A DNA stretch of 64,000 nt from an uncultured Prevotellaceae bacterium (GTDB lineage Bacteria; Bacteroidota; Bacteroidia; Bacteroidales; Bacteroidaceae): NCBI GenBank assembly GCA_902774815.1, contig CACYJV010000024.1, forward strand, positions 40,330 to 104,329, written 5' to 3'. The notes under the pieces were generated by a model. It was not told the origin of the DNA. It saw only the letters and a list, made by a program, of their open reading frames with translations, and did not search any database. The stretch's first letter is position 1. Each line of letters begins with the position of its first letter. A program made the position numbers and the translations under genes. This document shows, in pieces, positions 7,515 to 15,746 of the stretch.

Positions 7515-8387
7515 TTATTCCTGCTCATAATAATATGAATAGTCGATGCCCTTCATGAAGATCTCCCGGTCGTCAATCTGATTGGTCAGGGCTTGTTCCA
7601 GGAGCGAACGAATATGGCTGCTATCAGTCTGACTTTCAACCATAGCGCTGAGATATTCATTCTTATCTATTTTGCTCCAGTCGACGCACATGCCCAAGCG
7701 TTTTTTGAAGATGAGGTCAAGCCAGATGCGCGTGCTGCGGCCATTGCCCTCCATGAAAGGATGTGCCACATTCATCTCGACATATTTGGCAACAATCTCG
7801 TCGAAGGTATTCTCGGGCATCTGTTCAATTGTCTTCAGGTTCAGTGGCAGATACTCTGCAAGACAGAACAGCGTGTTACCCTTTGAGATGGTCTTCGTTC
7901 GAATCTTCCCTGCAAAGTCGTACAGGCCACCAAAGATATAGGCATGTATCTGCTGGAGGGCCTTCACGGTTCCTATGTCTTTGCCGGCAACTAAATTGCT
8001 TTCAATAAATGTATAAGCTTTTTTCTTGCTACGCCCATCGATGGTGTTGTCACTATAGGTGAACCACTCTAGGAACTCAGTGGCCTTTGCATTGGGAATG
8101 CTCTTTGCAAGTAAACCGACGCCATTGGCGTCCAAGACATCGGTAAGGCGCTTCTTCCCATCAGGTGCAGTGAGTCTCAACTGGTTAGTGTCACTAACCA
8201 CTTCATTGTTCTCTGCCTTTAGTTTTGTTTTCAGGTACTTCCAGTAATTCCTACTCTTCTGGTAGTCTTGCTGTCCATTTATCGCTCCGACAATATCCAG
8301 CACAGAGAACCACGATTTGGAACGTTCTTCATCCCAAATAGCACGAACCTCGTGATCATGATAGAATCTTATCGATTGATTGCTCAT
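7515..8387 (-). CDS. Fic/DOC protein with N-terminal BRO/antirepressor-like domain
   Basis: 290 residues. Residues 209-220, HPFMEGNGRSTR, are a complete Fic active site (catalytic His, the E-G-N-G-R anion hole and the second Arg), so the enzyme should be able to transfer AMP or a related nucleotide moiety from a nucleotide to a protein hydroxyl. Residues 1-110 (IRFYHDHEVRAIWDEERSKS, WFSVLDIVGAI, GLLAKSIPNAKATEFLEWF) resemble the BRO-N/phage antirepressor domain, a plausible DNA- or target-binding module. I see no convincing inhibitory S/T-x-x-x-E-G/N helix and no neighbouring antitoxin gene, so control is unclear. It stands alone between repeat elements inside the polysaccharide locus, suggesting it arrived as a cassette. 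Confidence 0.88.
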   Translation of the reverse strand: MSNQSIRFYHDHEVRAIWDEERSKSWFSVLDIVGAINGQQDYQKSRNYWKYLKTKLKAENNEVVSDTNQLRLTAPDGKKRLTDVLDANGVGLLAKSIPNAKATEFLEWFTYSDNTIDGRSKKKAYTFIESNLVAGKDIGTVKALQQIHAYIFGGLYDFAGKIRTKTISKGNTLFCLAEYLPLNLKTIEQMPENTFDEIVAKYVEMNVAHPFMEGNGRSTRIWLDLIFKKRLGMCVDWSKIDKNEYLSAMVESQTDSSHIRSLLEQALTNQIDDREIFMKGIDYSYYYEQE

Positions 8388-8475
8388 CTCCTTCTGGTAT
8401 TTTCTGTCACACGGATCTCACAGATCCCACAGAAAACGCTAACGCGAGTTCAATAATGGTTCAAGAGGTTCAAAG

Positions 8476-8643
8476 GGTTCAATACGCAGCGCGTAGAAAT
8501 CTTAAGATAATCTTATTCAAAATTGCAACCACAGATTACACTGATTGAACAGATTTACACGGAGAATAACCCCAGTTATTAATATTTGAATGATTTTATA
8601 CTCGATTTTTGAATAATTTTGAGGAGCTCAGCGACGACCACTA
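8476..8643. repeat. direct repeat B, right copy
   Basis: This is the counterpart of 6909-7078: GCGCGTAGAAATCTTAAG, CAACCACAGATTACAC, ACGGAGAATAACCCC and GAGGAGCTCAGCGACGACC occur in the same order and orientation. It lies upstream of the Fic gene, while the other copy lies downstream. Confidence 0.75.
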
Positions 8644-8670
8644 AACACTCAACGCTTAACATTCTAAATG

Positions 8671-8943
8671 TCACACGGATCTCACAGATCTCACAGATAT
8701 TTTTGAAAAGGATACGGCTTTATAAGCCCGTACAAACATGTTGTGCTGACTTAATCAAACTCGTTTGTTAACCAGTAGAACTGTTTGTGCAGTCGTTTTG
8801 AAGAAACTCTTCATCCTTTTCATCATTATTTTCGGGTATTTCGAGTTTTGACACGAATATAATTACTTTAAACTAGGTAACTGACTCTAAACTCTAAACA
8901 CCAAACTCTAAACTATTTATTTTGATGGTCAAGATCTGTGTGA
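8671..8943. repeat. TCACAC-ended element, copy A4 (second structural class)
   Basis: 273 bp, ends TCACACGGATC and GATCTGTGTGA; the right end is 7 bases from the stop codon of the next gene. The interior holds the inverted pair GAAAAGGAT / ATCCTTTTC, the hairpin GGCTT-tat-AAGCC, the near-palindrome CAAACTCGTTTG and ACTG-tttgtg-CAGT. The core is shared with 9434-9663 and 28390-28492. Confidence 0.78.
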
Positions 8944-8950
8944 GGTATAG

Positions 8951-9412
8951 TTACATATCCCCGGACCAGCCATGGCCAAGATCCCAATGCTCGTCATAAA
9001 CGAACTCAAAATAAGGAAGCGAGAACTCCTCCTCAATGAGGGAAGTCAGCTCATCCTGTATTGGCTCTGCCCAGTGTCCAACAAGAACGATGAACTTATT
9101 GATGTTCCAAGCGACACTTCCACGAGGTATCTGCGTATAATCACCTTTAAACTCGGTCTCTTCATGTTTTGCTTGGGCACGAAAATACTCCTTTGCCCAT
9201 ACCTGACGATGCAGATGAGGATAGTTTATGAAGGGAAGACCTTTCTCTGCTGCATCTTCAACCATTTTAGGTGTTAATTCCGATTTTCTAACACCGAAGA
9301 ATGCATGATCATCCATGTCATACCAAAAAATACCTATACATGGCATTTGCTCGTCGAATGACTTCATGTCACTCATTTGTATCCTTTTTTGTTCTTCTGT
9401 CAACTCAGTCAT
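8951..9412 (-). CDS. hypothetical protein, 153 residues
   Basis: I do not recognise this family. The protein is soluble and acidic, without a signal peptide or membrane segment. It is rich in aromatic residues (IGIFWYDMDDHAFFGVRKSE, residues 27-46; WDLGHGWSGDM at the C-terminus). Codon use looks normal and the frame is intact, and segments such as KFIVLVGHWAEPIQDEL read like a folded domain. It is flanked on both sides by TCACAC-ended repeat elements (9434-9663 upstream, 8671-8943 downstream, 7 bases from the stop), so it looks like another single-gene insert next to the Fic gene. Confidence 0.72.
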   Translation of the reverse strand: MTELTEEQKRIQMSDMKSFDEQMPCIGIFWYDMDDHAFFGVRKSELTPKMVEDAAEKGLPFINYPHLHRQVWAKEYFRAQAKHEETEFKGDYTQIPRGSVAWNINKFIVLVGHWAEPIQDELTSLIEEEFSLPYFEFVYDEHWDLGHGWSGDM

Positions 9413-9433
9413 ATTGGAATTGCTTATATTATG

Positions 9434-9663
9434 TCACACGGATCTCACAGATCTCACGGATATTTCTGAAAAGGATGCGGCTTTTGAAAGCCTTGCAAAC
9501 ATGTTGTGCTGACTTAATCAAACTCGTTTGTTAATCAGCAGAACTGTTTGTGCAGTCGTTTCGAAGAAACTCTTTATCCTTTTCATCTTTATTTTCGGAT
9601 GTTTTGGTATTTCGATACTTTCGGAATATAATCAATCTGTATAGATGGTCAAGATCTGTGTGA
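9434..9663. repeat. TCACAC-ended element, copy A5 (second structural class)
   Basis: Ends TCACACGGATC and GATCTGTGTGA. It shares its core with 8671-8943, but the internal hairpin reads GGCTTT-tg-AAAGCC instead of GGCTT-tat-AAGCC, so pairing is kept while sequence and length differ. GAAAAGGAT / ATCCTTTTC is also kept. Confidence 0.78.
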
Positions 9664-9682
9664 AGTTTTATATCATCAATAC

Positions 9683-9836
9683 AACGCTATGCTTTTGTGC
9701 CTGAAAAGCTATGCTCTATACTCTACGAAGCAATGAGTTGTATGTTACAGAGCATTGGGTTGCAGGTAGAAAAGCAATGCTTCTTAACCATGAAAGCTAT
9801 GCATTTGATGTTGTAGGGCAATGCTTCAGAGGCAAC
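9683..9836. repeat. 22 bp-period array anchored on AAAGCAATG
   Basis: Variants of AAAGCAATG (AACGCTATG, AAAGCTATG, GAAGCAATG, AGAGCATTG) start at 9683, 9705, 9727, 9749, 9771, 9793 and 9815, exactly 22 bases apart each time. The 13 or so bases between anchors vary. 22 is not a multiple of 3, so it is not coding, and the constant part is too short for CRISPR repeats. A related array lies at 51565-51856. Confidence 0.85.
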
Positions 9837-9859
9837 TGGGCAGCCCTTTTATTGTTATG

Positions 9860-10039
9860 TCACACAGATCTCACAGATCTCATAGATATTTCTCATGATG
9901 ATGGTTTTATTGTTGGAAGAATACTGAAAGTGTACTTTCATAGTTCTTCAAACAATCAAACACCTTTATTCACGAATAAAGAACGCTGCTTGCAGCTATC
10001 ATCATAAGAAATCTGTTTAGATGGTAAAGATCCGTGTGA
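9860..10039. repeat. TCACAC-ended hairpin element, copy A3
   Basis: 180 bp, nearly identical to 7087-7266. The inner stem here pairs perfectly at a position where the other copy has a G-T pair (right arm ATCATCATAAGAAA versus ATTATCATAAGAAA). It contains GAAAG-TGTA-CTTTC inside GAAGAA/TTCTTC, and CTTTATTC-ac-GAATAAAG. Confidence 0.8.
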
Positions 10040-10342
10040 GTTATATTGAATGATTTTTGATCTGATTTTTGAATGATTTTGAGGAGCTCAGCGACGACCA
10101 CTAAACTACCCAATCTAAACTTTCAAACTGACTCTAAACGCTAAACACTACACTCTAAACTCTCAAAGAAAGATGGTCAGGATCTGTGTGAAATTTATTT
10201 CTATTTTCGACTACACATTCCACTATCCGCACAAACCAATGATTATCAGATAGTTACACGAGTGTAATTAAAATTTCAATTACACCAGCATAAGACGTTG
10301 TCTACCAATGAATTACGCGAAAGATGTAATGTGGAATTGAAA

Positions 10343-12520
10343 TCACACTTTGTTTTTTACTGCAACAACATACGAATTGCCTCCTTTGGCACGACACGCT
10401 TGAAAGCCTAACCCTTTCAATATTTTACCAACTTGGATTGATGTCGCACGACTTGACTGCACACCGTTATAGCACTTTTGCAACATAGTGACAATCTCCC
10501 AAACAGGTAACGTAACTGCATCATCTCCCTTCTCTGGCTTACGGAATAGCGAACGCACCATCTCTTCAAGGCTGTCCAGCTGGTGGAAAGGTTGGTTGTG
10601 GACAATCAGCTCCAGCGTCTCGTCATCGTTCAGCCAATAGCGTTCACCATCGGAAATCTCGGCGAGCAGCTGCGCATAGAGTTGTGGGTAGTCAACACGT
10701 GAGGTTGTATCGATGACGCCATCGACGTTCACACACAAGAAGCGGCGTGAGCCGGTCATGTCGACCAGCGGCTGCATTTTATTCGTCGTAGCGATGAAAC
10801 TGGCATAACGACGTCGATGACTAATCACCTTTCCATAGGGTACACGCAACTTCACGTTGGGCTTCGACAGCAGATACTTCAGCAGGGGCTGACGGCTGTT
10901 GCCGATGCTGTCAAATTCATCGATGTTGATGAGCGCGAACGACGAGAGCTGGTTCAGCAGGTCGAACTCGTTCTTGAAGCTCACGCGGTCATTGTAATAC
11001 GCGCTCAGCTCCGGCGGCAACACGATGCCGCAGAACGTGGACTTGCCACAGCCCTGACGACCGATGAGCAATGGAACGAGGGCATTGCCATGCTGTTGAT
11101 CCTTACCCATCCAATGGGCCACCATCGACCGCATCCAAACAGGAAAGAAACGCTGCCAGAAGGGATCCTTCGTGGGTACCCTACGAGTAAATGCCGCCAG
11201 TCGGTCCTTACCATCCCACTTGGGCAGATGTGTGAGGTAGTCGTCGATTGGATCATATTGTGGTATCTCGTTCGATTCAATGTAACGCTTGATATCCTTA
11301 TCCCACGACTTCAGCCCTTTCTCCTGGGCACGAATCGTCATTGAGTTACGGTCATCGAGTGTCACATCGCGGAATTCGAAGTACGGGAATTCCACCATTC
11401 GATACTGTGCAACGCCAGACAGGACATTCTTCCTGAACTCATAGTTCTGTTTCATGAACACCTTCGTCTTCATCATCAGCAATGTCGAGTCTGGGATGTG
11501 CTTTTGCGTCAACAGTTCGGGGTTCGCATTCACGAGGCGTTTCATCGCCTTCGGCGTGTAGGTGTTGTCGAACACCTGAGCGACCAGCTCGGCACGCTCA
11601 TGGAAGTCGTGGGTGTACAGCGTCAGTCGCTGAGCTAATGCCTTCGGGATGCCCGACTCCATGCAATAGCGAGCATGCAAGTTCAGCACTTGGAAGATAT
11701 ATTCGTCTTCGTTCTCGGCAGCAAGTGCCTGCTCATAGGCCTTCGCCAGGCAATACTGCTCGGCTTTCATATAGCGACTATACTCATCGATGGCATCCTT
11801 GCTGTCCTTCTCATGATACATCGGAAGGCCAAACGACTTTTCCTTCTCGGCACTAGCATAGAACGGAGTTGCCAGCGGGTTGTTATAGACATCTGCATCA
11901 GCACTCATGTAACAGATGCGATCCAGATGAGGTTCCAATACGTCAACAGTTGTCTGCAACTGAGCCGTATAGAACTTCTGTGCCATCGCATAGGCGTTAT
12001 AGTGAAGAACCTTCAGTTCTTCTGGGTTCAAGACAGCTATGCTGGGGTTCGATTGGTTCAAATGGTTCAATTCGGCTGCGCCGAGGTTCAAGCCAGCTTC
12101 GCTGGAAGGCAGCTTCTCCGCCTTACAGACGATGATAACGGAGCGGCCATCGGCACCGACAAAAGTAAGTAACGTCTGAGGTTGCAACGAGGCCAGTTTC
12201 CGCAAGTCCGATGCCTCGCTGCTATCAGCCAGGTTCGACACCTCCAGCAGCACGAGTCCGTTGTATTCCAGCATCTGCACCGCCCCACTCCGCTTCACAT
12301 AGTCGGCAGCAAAGCACAAGCGTGGCAGATCCTTCTCCCATTTAGCATCAATGTTCAGAGACCCATCCTCGCGGCGCTTCCATCTTTCCAGCGCCACCAT
12401 AGAGCGGAACTCCGCCACCTCCTTCATGTATTTCTTGTCACGGATTGCCTCCACAATCTCCTCCACCGTCATCCGTGTGACGGTAGTCGTGTTTCCTCGT
12501 GTTTTGTAAATAGTAGGCAT
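10343..12520 (-). CDS. VapE/VirE-type P-loop protein with BT4734-like N-terminus
   Basis: 725 residues. The C-terminal half carries a Walker A motif GRQGCGKST (residues 488-496), a Walker B-like FALINIDEFD (near 530) and SRRFLCVNVDG, as in virulence-associated protein E, a superfamily 3-like helicase/primase ATPase of phages and islands. The N-terminal part resembles the BT4734/BF3469 family often joined to this domain in Bacteroidota, where such genes commonly sit beside capsule loci. Its role there is unknown; replication of a mobile element is the usual guess. Residues 141-163 (LNLGAAELNHLNQSNPSIA) are encoded by ggttcaa-type repeats (12043-12110) and look like an inserted loop. No integrase is seen nearby. 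Confidence 0.85.
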   Translation of the reverse strand: MPTIYKTRGNTTTVTRMTVEEIVEAIRDKKYMKEVAEFRSMVALERWKRREDGSLNIDAKWEKDLPRLCFAADYVKRSGAVQMLEYNGLVLLEVSNLADSSEASDLRKLASLQPQTLLTFVGADGRSVIIVCKAEKLPSSEAGLNLGAAELNHLNQSNPSIAVLNPEELKVLHYNAYAMAQKFYTAQLQTTVDVLEPHLDRICYMSADADVYNNPLATPFYASAEKEKSFGLPMYHEKDSKDAIDEYSRYMKAEQYCLAKAYEQALAAENEDEYIFQVLNLHARYCMESGIPKALAQRLTLYTHDFHERAELVAQVFDNTYTPKAMKRLVNANPELLTQKHIPDSTLLMMKTKVFMKQNYEFRKNVLSGVAQYRMVEFPYFEFRDVTLDDRNSMTIRAQEKGLKSWDKDIKRYIESNEIPQYDPIDDYLTHLPKWDGKDRLAAFTRRVPTKDPFWQRFFPVWMRSMVAHWMGKDQQHGNALVPLLIGRQGCGKSTFCGIVLPPELSAYYNDRVSFKNEFDLLNQLSSFALINIDEFDSIGNSRQPLLKYLLSKPNVKLRVPYGKVISHRRRYASFIATTNKMQPLVDMTGSRRFLCVNVDGVIDTTSRVDYPQLYAQLLAEISDGERYWLNDDETLELIVHNQPFHQLDSLEEMVRSLFRKPEKGDDAVTLPVWEIVTMLQKCYNGVQSSRATSIQVGKILKGLGFQACRAKGGNSYVVAVKNKV

Positions 12521-12556
12521 GATTTATAGGTAATAGGTTATAGGTAAACGTAAACT
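12521..12556. repeat. 7 bp repeat upstream of the VapE-type gene
   Basis: About three units of TAGGTAA/TAGGTTA (12528-12549) lie between the VapE-type start and the next stop codon. This is one of several heptamer repeat loci in the window, here with a sequence unlike the others but the same period. Confidence 0.6.
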
Positions 12557-13498
12557 TCAGTGCTTTCCTACAATCGTCTTTATGAGTTGCTTAATAATAT
12601 ATATCGCTAATTTCTTATTTCCATGAGAATGTGTCATTCCCCAAAATAGAAGCCGAAGTTTATCTTTTGTAGATTTATTTCCTTCAGCGAAAAACTGATA
12701 ACTGATACGGAAATGATTGAACCAAAAAGAATCTGGTTCTGGAAGATGTTTTCTTGCATCAAGATAAATTCTCTCTTTTTCCCTAATTACATTAAACATA
12801 AAAGAAAATGGTAGAGAATATGTCAAGTTACCGTCATGGAATCTATATACACCAACAGGCTGCTTAATAAGATAAGCACCTCCCCACAAAAGAGCATTCA
12901 TATACATTGCGATGTCGCTGATTTCATACATCGAATCAACATCTCTTTCGACCAATGCACTTTTTCTAAACAAAATTGAAACTGACGACTGAGGCTTATT
13001 CATCGTAACTTGCAGCCCCTGAAGGTAATCAATTCCATTTATTTTACCTTCAAGGTCGTTTTTACGCCTCTCTTCATAGTTCTTGCTACTGTCCTTAAAC
13101 TCATGACTAATGATTGTATCAGCAGCTACCAATGACAAAGATGAATCCTGATCAAGTATGTCAATAGACTTTTTGAAAAAAGTATCGTCTGTCAGATAAT
13201 CATCATCATCGGGGAGGTATAAATATTTACCTTTAGCCATTTTTATGCCAGCTCTCCGCTTGTTGCTTGCGCCTTGATATTGGTCAGTCTTAAAATACTT
13301 GACCTGAGGGTATGAGGTAGTAACCTCATCAACTTCATCAGGTTCCATGACCTCACTAAATACCAATATCTCCATCGTCACATCTTTCTGTGCAAGAATG
13401 CGGTCAAGAGCATAAAAGAGATAATTACGTCTACGGTAAGCTGGTATAATTACTGTCACCATTGGCGTATTCATCATATTTTGAGTTTCGTTGTTCAT
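12557..13498 (-). CDS. glycosyltransferase family 2
   Basis: 313 residues with a GT-A catalytic domain: VTVIIPAYRRRNYLFYALDR (residues 14-33), ILVFSEVMEPDEVD, ASNKRRAGIKMAKGKYLYLP and the metal-binding PDDDDY near 95. It probably adds a sugar to the repeat unit. Several in-frame ATG codons lie within the first 13 residues; the first was chosen because only a short hydrophilic lead precedes MVTVII. Its stop faces the VapE-type gene across 36 bases, so it would be the last gene transcribed of the proximal polysaccharide block. Upstream is only the right half of a TCACAC-ended repeat (13519-13529). Confidence 0.9.
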   Translation of the reverse strand: MNNETQNMMNTPMVTVIIPAYRRRNYLFYALDRILAQKDVTMEILVFSEVMEPDEVDEVTTSYPQVKYFKTDQYQGASNKRRAGIKMAKGKYLYLPDDDDYLTDDTFFKKSIDILDQDSSLSLVAADTIISHEFKDSSKNYEERRKNDLEGKINGIDYLQGLQVTMNKPQSSVSILFRKSALVERDVDSMYEISDIAMYMNALLWGGAYLIKQPVGVYRFHDGNLTYSLPFSFMFNVIREKERIYLDARKHLPEPDSFWFNHFRISYQFFAEGNKSTKDKLRLLFWGMTHSHGNKKLAIYIIKQLIKTIVGKH

Positions 13499-13506
13499 AA
13501 ATCCAT

Positions 13507-13529
13507 TTTGATGGTAAAGATCTGTGTGA
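13507..13529. repeat. half copy of the TCACAC-ended element
   Basis: TTTTGATGGTAAAGATCTGTGTGA matches the right end of the complete copies, and no left end is present. It ends one base from the stop codon of the pyruvyltransferase gene (TTA at 13531-13533), the same placement as the complete copies next to the Fic, 8951 and fmt genes. Confidence 0.7.
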
Positions 13530-13530
13530 G

Positions 13531-14592
13531 TTAAATTGATATTCTCAGTTTAAACGGTGCGACCTTAATAAGACCTTGCTGCAGTTCCCTGACTTTCTCG
13601 GCGTCGGCACACGAAAAATGCAAATCTGTGTGGTCAACAACATTTCCGATATCAGCGAATTTTTCAATTCTTAAAGGATGTGAAAAATCTCGATCTACAG
13701 ATGATGCATAGTCAAGATACTTGAAGTATCCTCCCGATATTTTTCCAGAAAGATCAATCCAACAACTCGGCACTTGATAGGCATCTGAAGTTATCAGTCC
13801 ATGTAATGAACTAGAAAGAATGCGCTCACAGGAGAATATCTGGTCAATCACATCCGTCCACTTCTCATAATGTGCCAAATCAATAATCAGAATCTCATCT
13901 GCATGTTTATCACGAATCTCCTCAATAACAGGATGATGCAAATCTACCACATGTGGGATGATGCCCAAACGATATGGAGCCCCATCCCTTGCCCTCCCCC
14001 GTAGGGAGGGTGTTTCTTCTGTTTGGGCGATACTATCAGCATTTGTGCTCGGCTTTGCCGTTTTCGTAGTTTTTACAGAGAAAGAACTTTGAACCTTGAA
14101 CCTTGAACCTTGAACCTTGAACCCTACTTCGGGCTGGTACACCAGCGGCAGTAACAGGGCGGGATCACCATACACCTCTGGACATTCAATTCCTTTGGAC
14201 AACAAATAATTGCGACTCTTTGGTCCTCTAACAGCCAGCACCTTTTCTGGTTGTGTGAGGCCTCTATCTGCACCTGAACAACCACTTCCCCATATGGTCG
14301 TATTACGGTCTTTGTATTTGCCACCATCCAACAATGTACCAATGCATAAGAAATTCCTATGCTGTAGCCACTTAGCTATCCGAAAATTATGACGGAAAAT
14401 GATAGGGCGTCCCGTTATCATTCGCAGGAAATAGAAGTTCAAGTCATCTCCCCAATTTCGATGCCTTATTCCGCACCATGTATGATCATCAACATAACCA
14501 TTTACAATGATGGCATGCCGAAAGAGGTAGAGATACAAATCTCGTACCTGAAGCCACATGGTAATAATTTTACTAATAACAGAGTTCAACAT
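13531..14592 (-). CDS. polysaccharide pyruvyltransferase family protein with repeat-derived insertion
   Basis: 353 residues. [14 protein letters not shown] (43-56), [11 protein letters not shown] (99-109), [15 protein letters not shown] (120-134), [10 protein letters not shown] (140-149) and [20 protein letters not shown] are the marks of the CsaB/WcaK family, which adds a pyruvate ketal from phosphoenolpyruvate to a sugar and so gives the glycan a negative charge. Residues about 155-205 are not part of the fold: the DNA (about 13985-14130) is a chain of three intergenic repeat types, read in frame as [25 protein letters not shown] and [12 protein letters not shown]. The fold resumes at [11 protein letters not shown]. 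The start overlaps the wecB stop by 7 bases. Confidence 0.87.
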   Translation of the reverse strand: MLNSVISKIITMWLQVRDLYLYLFRHAIIVNGYVDDHTWCGIRHRNWGDDLNFYFLRMITGRPIIFRHNFRIAKWLQHRNFLCIGTLLDGGKYKDRNTTIWGSGCSGADRGLTQPEKVLAVRGPKSRNYLLSKGIECPEVYGDPALLLPLVYQPEVGFKVQGSRFKVQSSFSVKTTKTAKPSTNADSIAQTEETPSLRGRARDGAPYRLGIIPHVVDLHHPVIEEIRDKHADEILIIDLAHYEKWTDVIDQIFSCERILSSSLHGLITSDAYQVPSCWIDLSGKISGGYFKYLDYASSVDRDFSHPLRIEKFADIGNVVDHTDLHFSCADAEKVRELQQGLIKVAPFKLRISI

Positions 14593-15743
14593 TCCTTCAG
14601 GAAATTAACAATTCGAAGACAAGCGTTACCATCACCATAAGGATTAACGGCTTTGCTCATCATGGCGTAAGCATTTGGATTATCAACTAACTCGGAAACA
14701 TTGCCAACAATCGCATCATAATCAGTCCCAACAAGTTTTACTGTTCCAGCAGTTAACGCCTCAGGCCTCTCCGTTGTGCTTCTCATTACGAGGACAGGTT
14801 TGCCAAGACCTGGAGCCTCTTCCTGTATACCGCCACTATCAGTTAAAACGATGAAACTCTTTTCCATTAAATAGACAAAACTTAGATATTCAAGTGGTTC
14901 AATAAAAAACAAGTTACCTAAATGGTCTAATTTTTCACCGAATACTTCATGTATAGGCTTTCTCACATTGGGGTTCAAGTGCATAGGATATACAAAATCA
15001 ATATCAGGATATTTCTGACTTAACGCTTTAATTGCCTCGCAAATATGAATAAAACCATCCCCAAAATTTTCACGACGATGTCCAGTTATAAGAATCAATC
15101 GTTTTCCATCATCAAGGCGAGAAACATCATAACCAGAATCCCTTAACTGACATTTCAAATTGTCACTTAATTCTTTATCAGATTTGATTTTATCAACAAC
15201 CCAATACAAGGCATCAATAACAGTATTCCCTGTGACAATAATATTATTGTCATTAACATTTTCTCGCAATAAATTCTCTCTGCTAAGAGGTGTAGGAGAA
15301 AAATGATATGTTGTTATTCTACCTGTCAGCTGACGGTTCATCTCTTCTGGCCAGGGACTGTAGATATCGTATGTCCTCAGTCCAGCTTCCACATGCCCAA
15401 CAGGAATCTGTTGATAAAACGCTGCTAATGCAGCAGCCGTACTTGTAGTAGTATCGCCATGAACAAGAACAACATCGGGCTTTGCCTCTACAAATACATC
15501 TCGCATCCCCAAAAGAACTCGAGACGTGACATCATACAGATCCTGGCCTTGCTTCATTATATTGAGATCGTAATCAGGAACTATATCAAATATACGAAGC
15601 ACTTGGTCCAACATCTCTCGATGCTGTGCTGTCACACAAACAATAGTTGTGAAATCTTCAGGGTACTTCTTGAACTCTTTCACTAGAGGAGCCATCTTTA
15701 TGGCTTCCGGACGAGTGCCGAATACTAATAATACTTTTTTCAT
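14586..15743 (-). CDS. wecB: UDP-N-acetylglucosamine 2-epimerase (non-hydrolysing)
   Basis: 385 residues, normal for the family. [20 protein letters not shown] at the N-terminus, [19 protein letters not shown] (95-113), [20 protein letters not shown] (117-136), [12 protein letters not shown] (218-229) and [19 protein letters not shown] (303-321) cover the catalytic and UDP-binding motifs. It interconverts UDP-GlcNAc and UDP-ManNAc in the cytoplasm, supplying ManNAc or ManNAcA-type sugars. No UDP-ManNAc dehydrogenase is seen in the window. It lies 3 bases downstream of the GT32 gene and overlaps the pyruvyltransferase start, so co-transcription is nearly certain. Confidence 0.95.
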   Translation of the reverse strand: MKKVLLVFGTRPEAIKMAPLVKEFKKYPEDFTTIVCVTAQHREMLDQVLRIFDIVPDYDLNIMKQGQDLYDVTSRVLLGMRDVFVEAKPDVVLVHGDTTTSTAAALAAFYQQIPVGHVEAGLRTYDIYSPWPEEMNRQLTGRITTYHFSPTPLSRENLLRENVNDNNIIVTGNTVIDALYWVVDKIKSDKELSDNLKCQLRDSGYDVSRLDDGKRLILITGHRRENFGDGFIHICEAIKALSQKYPDIDFVYPMHLNPNVRKPIHEVFGEKLDHLGNLFFIEPLEYLSFVYLMEKSFIVLTDSGGIQEEAPGLGKPVLVMRSTTERPEALTAGTVKLVGTDYDAIVGNVSELVDNPNAYAMMSKAVNPYGDGNACLRIVNFLKEC

Positions 15744-15746
15744 TTC

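Larger units (their letters stand above)
8388..8950. repeat. repeat-filled gap upstream of the Fic gene
   Basis: No gene is supported. It contains a TCACACGGATC half-element (8407-8417) just upstream of the Fic start, ggttcaa repeats (about 8457-8482), the right copy of direct repeat B (8476-8643), and a complete TCACAC-ended element (8671-8943). The 7 bp CTCTAAA repeats at 8883-8917 lie inside the latter. Confidence 0.8.
9413..10342. repeat. repeat-filled gap between hypothetical gene and VapE-type gene
   Basis: No gene is supported in this 930-base stretch. In order it holds a TCACAC-ended element (9434-9663), an array with 22 bp period (9683-9836), another hairpin element (9860-10039), a partial copy of direct repeat B (10041-10100), 7 bp CTCTAAA-type repeats (10103-10167) and the right half of a TCACAC element (GATCTGTGTGA, 10181-10191). 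The last 150 bases (10192-10342) hold nothing I recognise beyond two GTGTAAT/AATTACAC inverted words. Confidence 0.8.

Noticed and set aside
9711-10007. A 98-codon open frame across the 22 bp array
   Set aside because: It runs through two unrelated repeat types (array and hairpin element), so its protein sequence is a by-product of the repeats.
10343-12520. Evidence of an integrated prophage around the VapE-type gene
   Set aside because: No integrase, structural, lysis or replication genes surround it. VapE-type genes are common beside capsule loci in Bacteroidota, so a prophage cannot be supported.
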